From JACOTK01 sp963743945 (GTDB taxonomy: Bacteria; Actinomycetota; Acidimicrobiia; Acidimicrobiales; CADCSY01): a stretch of DNA of 51,489 bases. The DNA is taken from positions 1 through 51,489 of the forward strand of contig CAVURO010000012.1 in the NCBI GenBank assembly GCA_963743945.1, read 5' to 3'. Under the pieces are notes generated by a model, which worked only from the letters and a program-made list of their open reading frames with translations, did no database searches and was not told the origin of the DNA. Position numbers and translations under genes: made by a program. Below, in pieces: positions 24,441 through 32,565 of the stretch (positions are counted from its first letter, which is position 1; each line of letters begins with the position of its first letter).

Positions 24441-24989
24441 TCAGGCAGCCGGGGTCCCGACGTCCGGTCGGCACTCCTTGATGGCTTCGTGCACCTTCTC
24501 GTGTTGCGCACCGAGCGATCCACGGCGGTTCCTGCGAACCTCACGTCGGCCCTCACGATCCTCACGACGCTCCTCGCCCGTCCTTCGGGCCAGTGACCTG
24601 TCTGCGGGCCGCTCCGGGACCTCGACGCCCTGCTCAGCCAGGCAGGACCGCATCGCCTCGTGCCGAGCGGTCAGCTCCTCCTTGGTGGGGACGTCGATAC
24701 CGCACTTCTTCAGGGCGGCATCGATCTCGGCCCGCTTCGCGTCCATGGCAGCGTGGTCGGCTCGCATCGCCCTTCTCGCAACCCTGGGTCGGGGCGGCAG
24801 GGTGATCCCCGCGTCCTTCAGGCACTTCTCCACCTCGGCATGCTTCTCAGCTCTCGGTCCCTGTCCTGTCGCCGCCGGACCCTCGGCAGCGAACGCCGGT
24901 CCTGCGAGCAACGAGAGACCCATGCCTGCGGCCAACGTCCCGGCGGCAATCGCCGAGAGCCTCCGACCGGCCATTCGTTTTCGATCCAT
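24441..24989 (-). CDS. Secreted protein with repeated Cys-Gly-Pro motifs
   Basis: A 182-residue exported protein with a basic N-terminus and a signal peptide cleaved near residue 34 (GPAFA-AEG). The mature part contains three imperfect repeats of the form C-L-x-x-x-G-(I/V)-x-(L/V)-P: KCLKDAGITLPP (C56), KCGIDVPTKEE (C96) and SCLAEQGVEVPERP (C116), plus a fourth Cys near the end (C173). A basic Arg/Glu-rich stretch lies between. I know no function for such proteins. The ATG at 24989 has a GGAGAA SD at good distance. It is the last gene of a regulator/kinase operon and may be controlled by that pair. A strong hairpin follows it. Confidence 0.7.
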   Translation of the reverse strand: MDRKRMAGRRLSAIAAGTLAAGMGLSLLAGPAFAAEGPAATGQGPRAEKHAEVEKCLKDAGITLPPRPRVARRAMRADHAAMDAKRAEIDAALKKCGIDVPTKEELTARHEAMRSCLAEQGVEVPERPADRSLARRTGEERREDREGRREVRRNRRGSLGAQHEKVHEAIKECRPDVGTPAA

Positions 24990-25083
24990 CGCAATTCTCC
25001 TCTGAGGTGTCCCGTCAGACGTTCTGAGCGGTGGGATCAGTGTGCGATCCGGATCTGAGAGCAACCTGAACGCAACCTCGGAA

Positions 25084-26451
25084 TCAGGCAAAACCTCTCC
25101 CGGTTGCCACGCTCCCGGAGGACGGGTCCTCGGCGCCTCTGCCCAACCTCAGCCGAAAGGTCGTACGGGAGGGCGTCGAGTCGACGGTGACCGAGCCGCC
25201 GTGGGCACGTGCCACCTGGGCGACGATCGCAAGTCCCAGCCCCGAGCCGGTCTTGGCCCTTGCACTCGGTGCCCGCCAGAAGCGATCGAAGACGTGGGGA
25301 AGGTCTGCGGGCGCGATACCGGGACCGTCGTCCTCAACGGTGATCTCGCCATCGTGGACCATGACCACCACCTCGTTTCCCCCGTGTTTGGCCGCGTTGT
25401 TGACCAGGTTCCCGACCGCTCGAGCGATCATCTCCTGGTCCCCCTGGACCGCCGAGGACTCGAGTCGTGTCCGGAAGACAACCTCGGGCCAATGCGTTCG
25501 AGCCTGTTCCACGGCGATCGCAACGATCTCGTCCAGCTCCACGGACTCCGGAACGGTCCCACGGGCCCGGTCACGGCCGAGATCGATCACGTCGCGAATC
25601 AAGTCCGACAGCTCCGCGATCTGCATGTCGATGTCCCGGGTGAGACGATCCTGGTCCTCCCCGGACAAGCCCTCGGCCCGGCGGAGCACCTCGATGTTCG
25701 TGCGGAGACTCGTCAGTGGTGTGCGGAGCTCGTGGGAGACGTCGGCAATCAGCGTTCGCTGCGCGGTCAGCGCCTCCTCCAGCGCCGCGAGCATCCCGTT
25801 GAAGCTGATCGCGAGACGTCCAAGCTCGTCGCGACCGGTCACCTCGACGCGCGTCGCGAGATCACCGGTGCGGCTGATTCGCTCAACGGTCCCCGACAGG
25901 GCATGCAAAGGCCTCAAAGCGGTCCGAACCAAGCCCAGCGCCACCAAACCCGCCAGCCCCGCGGCACCGATCATGATGCCGACCAGAAGCCTGCGCAGGC
26001 GAGCGAGCGAGCTTTCGAGCTCGTCGAGCGGGCGTGCGACCTGCACCGCCGATCCGGCGCGCCAGGAAGAGGTCAGCACCCGTACGTTCAGACCCTCCAC
26101 CTCGACCGTCTCCAGCAGATCCGGCCCGCCTCGGGCAGCAAGGGCAATCGCCGCTGCGCTCGGGGGAATGGCCTCGTCATCACCGACAACGACACGCACA
26201 ACCCCAAACCTCGAGATCAGCTGGGTGTGACCACCGGCCGCCCCCAGTCGCGGGAGGCGGAGGCTCGGCTCGGGTTCCCGACCACCGCCACGCAATGGGG
26301 CCGAGACCACCTCGAGTCGGCTCCGCAACGAGTCGTCGACCTCGCCTCGCAACGTGCGTCCCGAAGACACGAGCACGGCCACCGAGGTCAACCCCACCGA
26401 GACCATGACCGCAATCACCGCCGCCAGGGCAAGGCGGGCGCGCAGGCTCAT
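25084..26451 (-). CDS. Two-component sensor histidine kinase (MprB-like)
   Basis: A 455-residue membrane kinase. The first TM helix (residues 5-28) and the second (about 157-178) flank a sensor region of about 125 residues. A HAMP domain follows, then the dimerisation/phosphoacceptor box LIADVSHELRTPLTSLRTN. ATPase boxes are present: N box AVGNLVNNAAKH, G1 VEDDGPGIAP, F region FDRFW and G2 TGSGLGLAIV. It autophosphorylates on the H-box His and phosphorylates the upstream regulator. Its ATG overlaps the regulator stop by 4 nt. The MprB likeness is structural; the stimulus is unknown, though envelope stress is typical of the family. Confidence 0.9.
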   Translation of the reverse strand: MSLRARLALAAVIAVMVSVGLTSVAVLVSSGRTLRGEVDDSLRSRLEVVSAPLRGGGREPEPSLRLPRLGAAGGHTQLISRFGVVRVVVGDDEAIPPSAAAIALAARGGPDLLETVEVEGLNVRVLTSSWRAGSAVQVARPLDELESSLARLRRLLVGIMIGAAGLAGLVALGLVRTALRPLHALSGTVERISRTGDLATRVEVTGRDELGRLAISFNGMLAALEEALTAQRTLIADVSHELRTPLTSLRTNIEVLRRAEGLSGEDQDRLTRDIDMQIAELSDLIRDVIDLGRDRARGTVPESVELDEIVAIAVEQARTHWPEVVFRTRLESSAVQGDQEMIARAVGNLVNNAAKHGGNEVVVMVHDGEITVEDDGPGIAPADLPHVFDRFWRAPSARAKTGSGLGLAIVAQVARAHGGSVTVDSTPSRTTFRLRLGRGAEDPSSGSVATGRGFA

Positions 26452-27164
26452 GTCCCGGCCGTCGATTCCCGAAGGACGTATCCCACACCGCGGACGGTAT
26501 GGATGAGACGGGGCTCCCCGTTGGCCTCGGTCTTCCGACGCAGATAGCCGATGTAGACCTCGAGCGAGTTCGATGTGGGACCGAAGTCGTAGCCCCAGAC
26601 ACGATCGAAGATCAACGACCGGGTCAGCACCTGACGCGGATTGGCCAGGAACAGCTCAAGGAGCGCGAACTCGGTACGGGCAAGTTCGATGGGCCGATCC
26701 CCCCGGTGGACCTCCCAGGTGCCCGGATCAAGCGTGAGATCGGCGAAGTTCAGGGTGGTCTCGATGGGGTCTCCGTCGGCTGCCGGCAGACGACGCAACA
26801 ACGCGCGGAGTCTCGCGAGGAGCTCCTCCAGTGCGAAGGGCTTGACCAGGTAGTCGTCAGCACCGGCATCGAGGCCCGCGACTCGTTCCTCAACGCCTTC
26901 CCTCGCCGTGAGCATCAGGACGGGCGTCCGATCGCCTCGGGCCCGCAAACGCCGACAGACCTCCAGACCGTCCAGATCGGGGAGTCGTCCATCGAGGACG
27001 ACCGCTCCGGCCGGGTGGGCATCCTGGCGCTCGAGAGCCCGGTAGCCTCCATCGACCGTTTCGACCGAATACCCTTCGAGTCGCAAGGCACGGTCGAGCG
27101 CGTCACGAACAGCCGGATCGTCGTCAACGACCAGAACGCTTGCCCCGTTGGACTCCTTGGCCAT
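26448..27164 (-). CDS. OmpR-family response regulator (MprA-like)
   Basis: A 238-residue protein with a receiver domain (VLVVDDDPAVRD acidic pocket, phospho-acceptor D58 in VVLDGRLPDLDG, MLTAREG, and the conserved lysine in DDYLVKPFALEEL). The C-terminal winged helix is of OmpR type (TEFALLELFLANPRQVLTRSLIFDRVWG and VYIGYLRRKTE). It is the first gene of the operon with the histidine kinase (ATGA overlap) and the secreted Cys-repeat protein. The start is ATG 27164 with a G-rich stretch just upstream. Nothing is odd in the conserved residues. Confidence 0.92.
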   Translation of the reverse strand: MAKESNGASVLVVDDDPAVRDALDRALRLEGYSVETVDGGYRALERQDAHPAGAVVLDGRLPDLDGLEVCRRLRARGDRTPVLMLTAREGVEERVAGLDAGADDYLVKPFALEELLARLRALLRRLPAADGDPIETTLNFADLTLDPGTWEVHRGDRPIELARTEFALLELFLANPRQVLTRSLIFDRVWGYDFGPTSNSLEVYIGYLRRKTEANGEPRLIHTVRGVGYVLRESTAGT

Positions 27165-27259
27165 CCCCGTAGTGTGGCCGAGTCACCTGAGAAAAGGCTG
27201 AATGCCGCCGGATGCGGCAGCCTGCCCGCTGGATGCAAGAGACGTTCGTCCTCGGAACG

Positions 27260-27296
27260 CGAACGATGGCCGACCCTGAGGACCGGCCATCGTTCG
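27260..27296 (-). terminator. Hairpin terminator after groEL
   Basis: A perfect 13-bp stem (27260-27272 with 27284-27296; 11-nt loop) lies about 50 bp past the groEL stop and before the regulator gene on the same strand. It is GC-rich without a T-tract. Confidence 0.7.
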
Positions 27297-27346
27297 GATG
27301 TTCCCTGCCCGATCCGCCGACAGACAAGCCTGCGGATCGCTGAGGC

Positions 27347-28966
27347 CTAGAAGTCGTCCATGCCTCCGGGCATGCCGGCGGAGGCCTGCTCGGGCTTGTC
27401 GGCAATGACAGCTTCGGTGGTGAGGAAAAGTGCCGCAATCGAAGCCGCGTTCTGCAGCGCCGAACGGGTCACCTTGGCAGCGTCGATGACGCCGGCCTTG
27501 ACGAGATCCTCATAGACACCGGTTGCCGCATTGAGACCCTCGGTCGGGGTCTCGAGGTTGCGAACACGCTCGACGACGACGCCACCCTCCATGCCCGCAT
27601 TGACGGCAATCTGCTTCAGGGGCTCCTCCAGGGCACGGGACACCAGGCGAGCGCCTGTCGCCTCATCGCCGCTCAAGGTGGCGGCAAGCTTCTCGACGCT
27701 CGCCTGAGCACGAAGCAACGCCACGCCCCCACCGGGGACCACGCCCTCCTCGACCGCAGCCTTGGTGGTGCTCACGGCATCCTCGATGCGGTGCTTCTTC
27801 TCCTTGAGCTCCACCTCGGTGGCAGCGCCGACCTTGATGACCGCAACGCCGCCGGAAAGCTTCGCCAGACGCTCCTGCAACTTCTCCCGGTCGTAGTCCG
27901 AATCGGTGTTGTCGATCTCTGCCTTGATCTGGTTGATTCGACCCTTCAGGTCGGCCTCGGGCCCAGCGCCCTCGACGATGGTCGTCTCGTCCTTGGACAC
28001 CACGATCTTGCGGGCCTGGCCCAGCAGATCCAGCGTGGCGTTCTCCAACTTGAGGCCAACCTCCTCGGTGATCACCTGACCGCCGGTGAGGATCGCGAGA
28101 TCCTGCAGCATGGCCTTGCGGCGCTCGCCGAAGCCCGGGGCCTTGATCGAGACCGAACGGAAGGTCCCACGAATCTTGTTGACCACGAGGGTCGCCAGCG
28201 CCTCACCATCGACGTCCTCGGCGATGATGACGAGAGGCTTGCCCGACTGCATGACCTTCTCGAGCACCGGCAGCAGATCGCGCACGGCGGAGATCTTGGA
28301 ACCCACCAGCAGGATGTAGGCATCCTCGAGCACGGCTTCCATTCGCTCGGCGTCGGTCACGAAGTATGGCGAGATGTAGCCCTTGTCGAAGCGCATGCCC
28401 TCGACCAGATCCATCTCCATGCCAAAGGTCTGGCTCTCCTCGACGGTGATGACGCCGTCCTTGCCGACCTTGTCGATGGCCTCGGAGATCATCTGGCCGA
28501 TCTCGTTGTCGGCAGCCGAGATGGACGCAACCTGGGCGATCTGGTCCTTCGACTCGGTCTCCTTCGAGATGGCCTTGATGGCCTCGACGGCCACGACGAC
28601 GGCCTGTTCGATGCCACGCTTGAGCACCATGGGATTGGCGCCGGCAGCGAGGTTCCGCAGGCCCTCATGGACCATCGCCCAAGCGAGGACCGTGGCGGTC
28701 GTGGTGCCGTCACCGGCAACATCGTCGGTCTTCTTGGCGACCTCCTTGACGAGCTCGGCGCCGATCCGCTCATAGGGATCCTCGAGCTCGATCTCCTTGG
28801 CAATGGACACCCCGTCGTTGGTGATCGTCGGGGAGCCCCACTTCTTGGCGAGCACCACGTTGCGGCCCTTTGGGCCGAGGGTGACCCGAACGGCGTCGGC
28901 GAGCTGATTCATTCCGCTCTCCAGGCCCTTGCGAGCCTCGGTGTCGAAGGCGATGAGTTTGGACAT
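27347..28966 (-). CDS. groEL: Chaperonin GroEL (60 kDa)
   Basis: A 539-residue chaperonin with the canonical start MSKLIAFDTEARKGLESGMNQLADAVRVTLGPKGRNV (in parts), the ATP-binding VAGDGTTTATVLA, and the catalytic Asp region VVPGGGVALLRA. The Gly/Met-rich tail ends GGMPGGMDDF. It refolds proteins in the cytosol with GroES. A GGGAGGG SD precedes the ATG and a CIRCE operator lies 36 bp upstream, so HrcA control is expected. No groES is next to it, so this is a stand-alone groEL, as many Actinobacteria have. A strong hairpin follows the stop. Confidence 0.97.
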   Translation of the reverse strand: MSKLIAFDTEARKGLESGMNQLADAVRVTLGPKGRNVVLAKKWGSPTITNDGVSIAKEIELEDPYERIGAELVKEVAKKTDDVAGDGTTTATVLAWAMVHEGLRNLAAGANPMVLKRGIEQAVVVAVEAIKAISKETESKDQIAQVASISAADNEIGQMISEAIDKVGKDGVITVEESQTFGMEMDLVEGMRFDKGYISPYFVTDAERMEAVLEDAYILLVGSKISAVRDLLPVLEKVMQSGKPLVIIAEDVDGEALATLVVNKIRGTFRSVSIKAPGFGERRKAMLQDLAILTGGQVITEEVGLKLENATLDLLGQARKIVVSKDETTIVEGAGPEADLKGRINQIKAEIDNTDSDYDREKLQERLAKLSGGVAVIKVGAATEVELKEKKHRIEDAVSTTKAAVEEGVVPGGGVALLRAQASVEKLAATLSGDEATGARLVSRALEEPLKQIAVNAGMEGGVVVERVRNLETPTEGLNAATGVYEDLVKAGVIDAAKVTRSALQNAASIAALFLTTEAVIADKPEQASAGMPGGMDDF

Positions 28967-29001
28967 AGGTGGTTCCCTCCCTGGGTACCGGACAGCAAAG
29001 C

Positions 29002-29027
29002 TGGCACTCTCGATAGTCGAGTGCTAC
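29002..29027 (-). promoter_or_regulatory. CIRCE operator (HrcA binding site)
   Basis: On the minus strand the site reads TAGCACTC, nine bases, GAGTGCCA, nearly the CIRCE consensus. It sits just upstream of groEL, and also 56 bp upstream of the divergent gpgS-like start at 29083. Confidence 0.88.
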
Positions 29028-29082
29028 CAGCAAACCATCTCCGCGGGCAGATCGCAACTGACGTGGCCGGGAGAATGCCCTG

Positions 29083-30273
29083 ATGGGCGCTCGCACCCGG
29101 CAGTGCCGAGGGCACCTCGGCGGCGCCGGCCGTCGGGATGAGACTGTCCCCACGACCGGGTTGGACCCCTCCGGGTACGCACTCATGGTGTCGGCCGCCT
29201 TGCCAAAGGGGAGCGAAGCGGGTGACCATCTACAGGTGACCTGGCCGGCTGTTCGCACCTTTGCCGTCGACGACTTCGATCTCGACGCGCTCCTCGCCGC
29301 CCGTCGTGGCCAGACGATATCGGTTTGCCTACCGGCTCGAAACGAGGGCTCGACGGTGGGACACGTGGTCAGGACCATCGTGCGTGAGTTCGTGGAACAG
29401 GTACCCCTCGTCGACGAGGTCCTCGTCATCGACGATGGATCGACCGACGACACCGCTCTCAGGGCCGCGGAGGCGGGCGCTGTCGTAGTGGGCGCGAACG
29501 ACGTCCTTCCCGAATGCGGACCGGGAACCGGCAAGGGTGAGGCGTTGTGGAAGTCGCTGGCCGCCTGCGAGGGCGACCTCATCGTGTGGTGCGATGCCGA
29601 CATCCGCGATTTTGAGGCGGGTTTCGTCACCGGGCTGCTCGGACCCCTGCTTCTGCACGACGGCATCGATTTCGTCAAGGGCTTCTACGATCGCCCGATC
29701 GCGGGGAGCACCGATCAGGGCGGGCGGGTCACCGAGCTCGTGGCGCGGCCCCTGGTCGCGCTCTTCTTTCCCCACCTGGCGTCCTATGTCCAGCCACTTG
29801 CCGGTGAGTACGCGGGTAGGCGCTCGCTACTCGAGCAGGTGCCATTCGAACAGGGCTACGGCGTCGATCTCGGACTGCTCATCGACCTGGCCGCCGAGAC
29901 GGGGCTTGACGCCATGGCCCAGGTCGATCTCGGCACGCGAGTTCATCGCAATCGCCCGCTCGACGAGCTCTCACCGCAGGCGTTGGCGATCCTGCACTCG
30001 GTCCTTGCTCGGGCCGACGTACCGCTGCCACTGTGGCCGAGCGTCCTCGTGCGACCGGGAACTCCTCCCGTCACCGTCCACCCGGGCCGGCGACCGCCGA
30101 TCGACAGCGTGGCGGGCTACCGTCGCCGTCGGGCCGACCGACTCTCGCCGATCCGCTATGGAGCCTCCAGGAGCTCCGGGGCGAGAACGTCGCTCACGAC
30201 ACCGCTTCCCGGAACCGCGTCGTCGGCAGCGGTGCGCGCCGCGACCTCCTCGATCGGCTCGTTCAACACGTAG
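29083..30273 (+). CDS. gpgS: Glucosyl-3-phosphoglycerate synthase (GT81 family)
   Basis: A glycosyltransferase that makes glucosyl-3-phosphoglycerate from NDP-glucose and 3-phosphoglycerate, the first step to glucosylglycerate and methylglucose polysaccharides. Features: GQTISVCLPARNEGSTVG, VIDDGSTDDTA, the metal-binding CDADIRDF, KGFYDRP, RVTELVARPLVALFFP, and PLAGEYAGRRSLLEQVPFEQGYGVD. Conserved sequence starts near TWPAVRTF (codon 52). The ATG at 29083 has a GGGAGA SD but adds about 50 unusual residues; ATG 29185 or GTG 29236 are alternatives. The C-terminus runs 118 bp into the convergent permease gene, with Ser/Thr/Ala-rich residues unlikely to be conserved. Confidence 0.88.
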   Translation: MGARTRQCRGHLGGAGRRDETVPTTGLDPSGYALMVSAALPKGSEAGDHLQVTWPAVRTFAVDDFDLDALLAARRGQTISVCLPARNEGSTVGHVVRTIVREFVEQVPLVDEVLVIDDGSTDDTALRAAEAGAVVVGANDVLPECGPGTGKGEALWKSLAACEGDLIVWCDADIRDFEAGFVTGLLGPLLLHDGIDFVKGFYDRPIAGSTDQGGRVTELVARPLVALFFPHLASYVQPLAGEYAGRRSLLEQVPFEQGYGVDLGLLIDLAAETGLDAMAQVDLGTRVHRNRPLDELSPQALAILHSVLARADVPLPLWPSVLVRPGTPPVTVHPGRRPPIDSVAGYRRRRADRLSPIRYGASRSSGARTSLTTPLPGTASSAAVRAATSSIGSFNT

Positions 30274-31307
30274 GTCCGCCACAGGTGGCCGGCGAGGATC
30301 TTCAGCACGGCAGCTGCGGGGACGGCGAGGAACAAGCCGAAGAGGCCGCCCACCGACCCGCCGACCAGCAGCGCCAGGATCACCACGGCCGGGTGCAACT
30401 TGACCGTTCGTTGCATGACCAGAGGGCTGATGAAGTGATTGTCGATCTGCTGGGCTCCCACCATGACCAACACCACCCAGATGGCCTGACGGCTATCCCC
30501 GGTGCTCAGGGCAATGACCATCGCAGGGACGCCGCCCACCCAGGGACCGATCAGCGGCACAACATTCGAGAAGCCGGCGATCATGCCGACGATGAGCCAG
30601 AAATCGAGGCCGACAACGGCCAGGCCGGTCGAAACCATCACGCCGACGATCATGGCCACCAAGAGCTGCCCCCTGAGGAAGCCCCCGAGCGCGCGGTTCA
30701 ACCGCCCCGCCACGAGGTACGCCTCGTCGCGGCGCTCCGGGGGAACCAGCGAATCGGCGACGAGACGCAGACGGGGAAGGTCGACCAGCAGGTAGAAGGC
30801 GAGGATCGGTCCGAGAATCACGATCAGGGCGCCGTGGATGACCTTCCCCCCCACATTGCGGAGACGGTCGAACGTCTCGCCGAGCGAGTTGTTGTCGTCG
30901 TCGAACTCGGCTCGGATCTCCTCAACCGTGGGCGTCTCCACGACCCAGTCCTCGGTCTCCGCCGCCAGGTCGTCGACCCACCCTTCGACATCGGCTCGCA
31001 GCGACGGCCACTCATCGGCCAGGTCATCTGCCTGATCCACGGCGATCGGTGCGATCGCAAAGCTGATGACCACCAGAAATGCCAGCACCGACGCATAGGC
31101 GAGCGCCACTCCGAGCACCCGAGGAATGTGGTGGCGCTGCAGTGTCGTGACCACCGGGTTCAGCACGTAGATGATGGCCCCCGCGAGAACCAGGGGAGGC
31201 CAGATCGAGCGCACCAACCACGCCACCGATGCCAGGACCAGAACCAGGGCGGTGAGCCCGACCATGGCCCATGCCCACTGTCCGGCAGTCCGAATCTGGT
31301 CGTTCAC
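30156..31307 (-). CDS. AI-2E family (PerM/TqsA-type) transporter
   Basis: A 383-residue membrane protein with about eight helices: two near the N-terminus (WAMVGLTALVLVLASVAWLV; LAGAIIYVLNPVVTTL), a central extracytoplasmic helical stretch, and the C-terminal block (ILGPILAFYLLVDLPRL, GQLLVAMIVGVMVSTGLAVVG, GLFGLFLAVPAAAVLKIL). The conserved VPLIGPWVGGVPA motif is present. The family exports autoinducer-2 in some bacteria and acts as a sodium/proton antiporter or permease in others, so the substrate is unknown. The GTG at 31307 is selected over a codon at 31331 because TACGCT ends 7 nt before it. The stop lies inside the gpgS tail (convergent overlap). Confidence 0.88.
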   Translation of the reverse strand: MNDQIRTAGQWAWAMVGLTALVLVLASVAWLVRSIWPPLVLAGAIIYVLNPVVTTLQRHHIPRVLGVALAYASVLAFLVVISFAIAPIAVDQADDLADEWPSLRADVEGWVDDLAAETEDWVVETPTVEEIRAEFDDDNNSLGETFDRLRNVGGKVIHGALIVILGPILAFYLLVDLPRLRLVADSLVPPERRDEAYLVAGRLNRALGGFLRGQLLVAMIVGVMVSTGLAVVGLDFWLIVGMIAGFSNVVPLIGPWVGGVPAMVIALSTGDSRQAIWVVLVMVGAQQIDNHFISPLVMQRTVKLHPAVVILALLVGGSVGGLFGLFLAVPAAAVLKILAGHLWRTYVLNEPIEEVAARTAADDAVPGSGVVSDVLAPELLEAP

Positions 31308-31314
31308 CCGGCCC

Positions 31315-31320
31315 AGCGTA
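31315..31320 (-). promoter_or_regulatory. -10 element (TACGCT), leaderless start at GTG 31307
   Basis: On the minus strand TACGCT ends 7 nt before the GTG at 31307, which decides the start of the permease gene. Confidence 0.5.
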
Positions 31321-31392
31321 CGACCGCGCACCGGGATGGTGCACGCCGAAGGACGGACACCCCCGGACGCCGGGTGTGCACCGTCACTCCCG

Positions 31393-32418
31393 TCAGCCTC
31401 GTACCCTGGGTCGGTGGTTGACGAAATGGTCGCCGACCACCGATTCGATGCACGACAGGGTCTCGGTCGTTGCCCGTTCGCGGCCGAACCGTTCGACCAG
31501 GGAGATGACCGTGACCGATTCCGGCGACAACGCCGCCGGCGGCGCCAGGCCGTCGAGCACCTCGCCCACCACGACGAGGGCCGGGATGCCCGATTGCCGG
31601 GCCAATTCGAGGACTCCTCCGACCACCTTCCCCTCGAACGACTGCTCGTCGAGAAAGCCCTCTCCTGTCACCACGAGATCCGCCTCTTCGAGTCGATCGT
31701 GCAGGGCGAGCTCGTCGGCGACAACGTCAAATCCACTCATGAGTCGACCGCCGACCGCAGCAAGACCCCCTCCCAGACCTCCGCCCGCCCCGCCGCCCTC
31801 CAGGTCCGAGACGTCGATGCCGTAGGTCTGATCGAGAACCTGGACCAGACGTGTGAGCCGTCGCTGCAGCAGCTCCACCTGGGCGGGAGTTGCGCCCTTC
31901 TGGGGAGCGAAGATGGGGGCGGCGTCAACGAAACGGGTCCGCACGTCACAGGCAACCAGGAGTTCGACACCGCGCAGGCGACTCACGGGCTCCAGAGCAC
32001 GCAACGCACCGAGACCGCCATCGGTCGAGGCCGAACCACCGACACCGACGAGGACACGATCGGCGCCCACGTCGAGGGCGTGCGCGATCAGCTCTCCTGT
32101 GCCGTACGTCGTCGCCGCAACCGGATCGTTGCTCTTGGACCCCCCGACCAACGCCAGGCCGGAAGCCTGAGCCATCTCGATCACCGCCGTTCCCCCGGAA
32201 TATCGCCACCGGGCCACAACAGGGTCGCCCAACGGCCCGCTCACCGTCGTGGTGCGATTGCCGCCACCGAGCACCTCCAGCGTGCCTTCACCTCCGTCGG
32301 CGACCGGCATCCCGCTGCAGGTCAGGCCCTCTCGCGTGGCGACACGACAGATCACGTCGGCAACCGCTCGCGCCGAGGCGGTGCCGCGAAACTTGTCGGG
32401 AGTCGCCACCACGTGCAT
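31393..32418 (-). CDS. glxK: Glycerate kinase (GarK/GlxK type)
   Basis: From ATG 32418 (MHVVATPDKFRGTASARAVADVI) the protein has 341 residues, close to the type-1 glycerate kinase length. The family signatures are PVADGGEGTLEVL, the ALVGGSKSNDPVAATTYGTGELI region, VGVGGSASTDGGLGAL, FAPQKGA, GGGAGGGLGGGLAAVGG and VTGEGFLDEQSFEGK. It phosphorylates glycerate to 2- or 3-phosphoglycerate. Close to gpgS it could recycle glycerate released from glucosylglycerate, or feed the acceptor pool; that link is inference. A longer start at 32454 would add 12 non-conserved residues. It is divergent from the GT20 gene. Confidence 0.92.
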   Translation of the reverse strand: MHVVATPDKFRGTASARAVADVICRVATREGLTCSGMPVADGGEGTLEVLGGGNRTTTVSGPLGDPVVARWRYSGGTAVIEMAQASGLALVGGSKSNDPVAATTYGTGELIAHALDVGADRVLVGVGGSASTDGGLGALRALEPVSRLRGVELLVACDVRTRFVDAAPIFAPQKGATPAQVELLQRRLTRLVQVLDQTYGIDVSDLEGGGAGGGLGGGLAAVGGRLMSGFDVVADELALHDRLEEADLVVTGEGFLDEQSFEGKVVGGVLELARQSGIPALVVVGEVLDGLAPPAALSPESVTVISLVERFGRERATTETLSCIESVVGDHFVNHRPRVRG

Positions 32419-32479
32419 CGGCCAATCGTGGCCGATCGTGGGCCACCGCGCCATGACCCGCTCCGCAGCCGGGGGGCCT

Positions 32480-32540
32480 GTCCGTCCGGGGGATCGGCCC
32501 GTCCTGAGGGGTCGGCCCGTCCCGGGGTCGGGAGGACTGT
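32480..32540 (+). repeat. Short G/C-rich tandem repeats in the glycerate kinase / GT20 intergenic region
   Basis: The divergent region contains two to three copies of a TCGGCCCGTCC-type unit of 16-21 bp just upstream of the GT20 promoter. It may be a slippage-prone spacer or weak operator set. Confidence 0.45.
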
Positions 32541-32551
32541 TCCACGGTGAC

Positions 32552-32557
32552 TACGGT
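32552..32557 (+). promoter_or_regulatory. -10 element (TACGGT), leaderless start at GTG 32566
   Basis: TACGGT ends 8 nt before GTG 32566 (immediately followed by ATG 32569). Confidence 0.4.
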
Positions 32558-32565
32558 TGCCTTTC

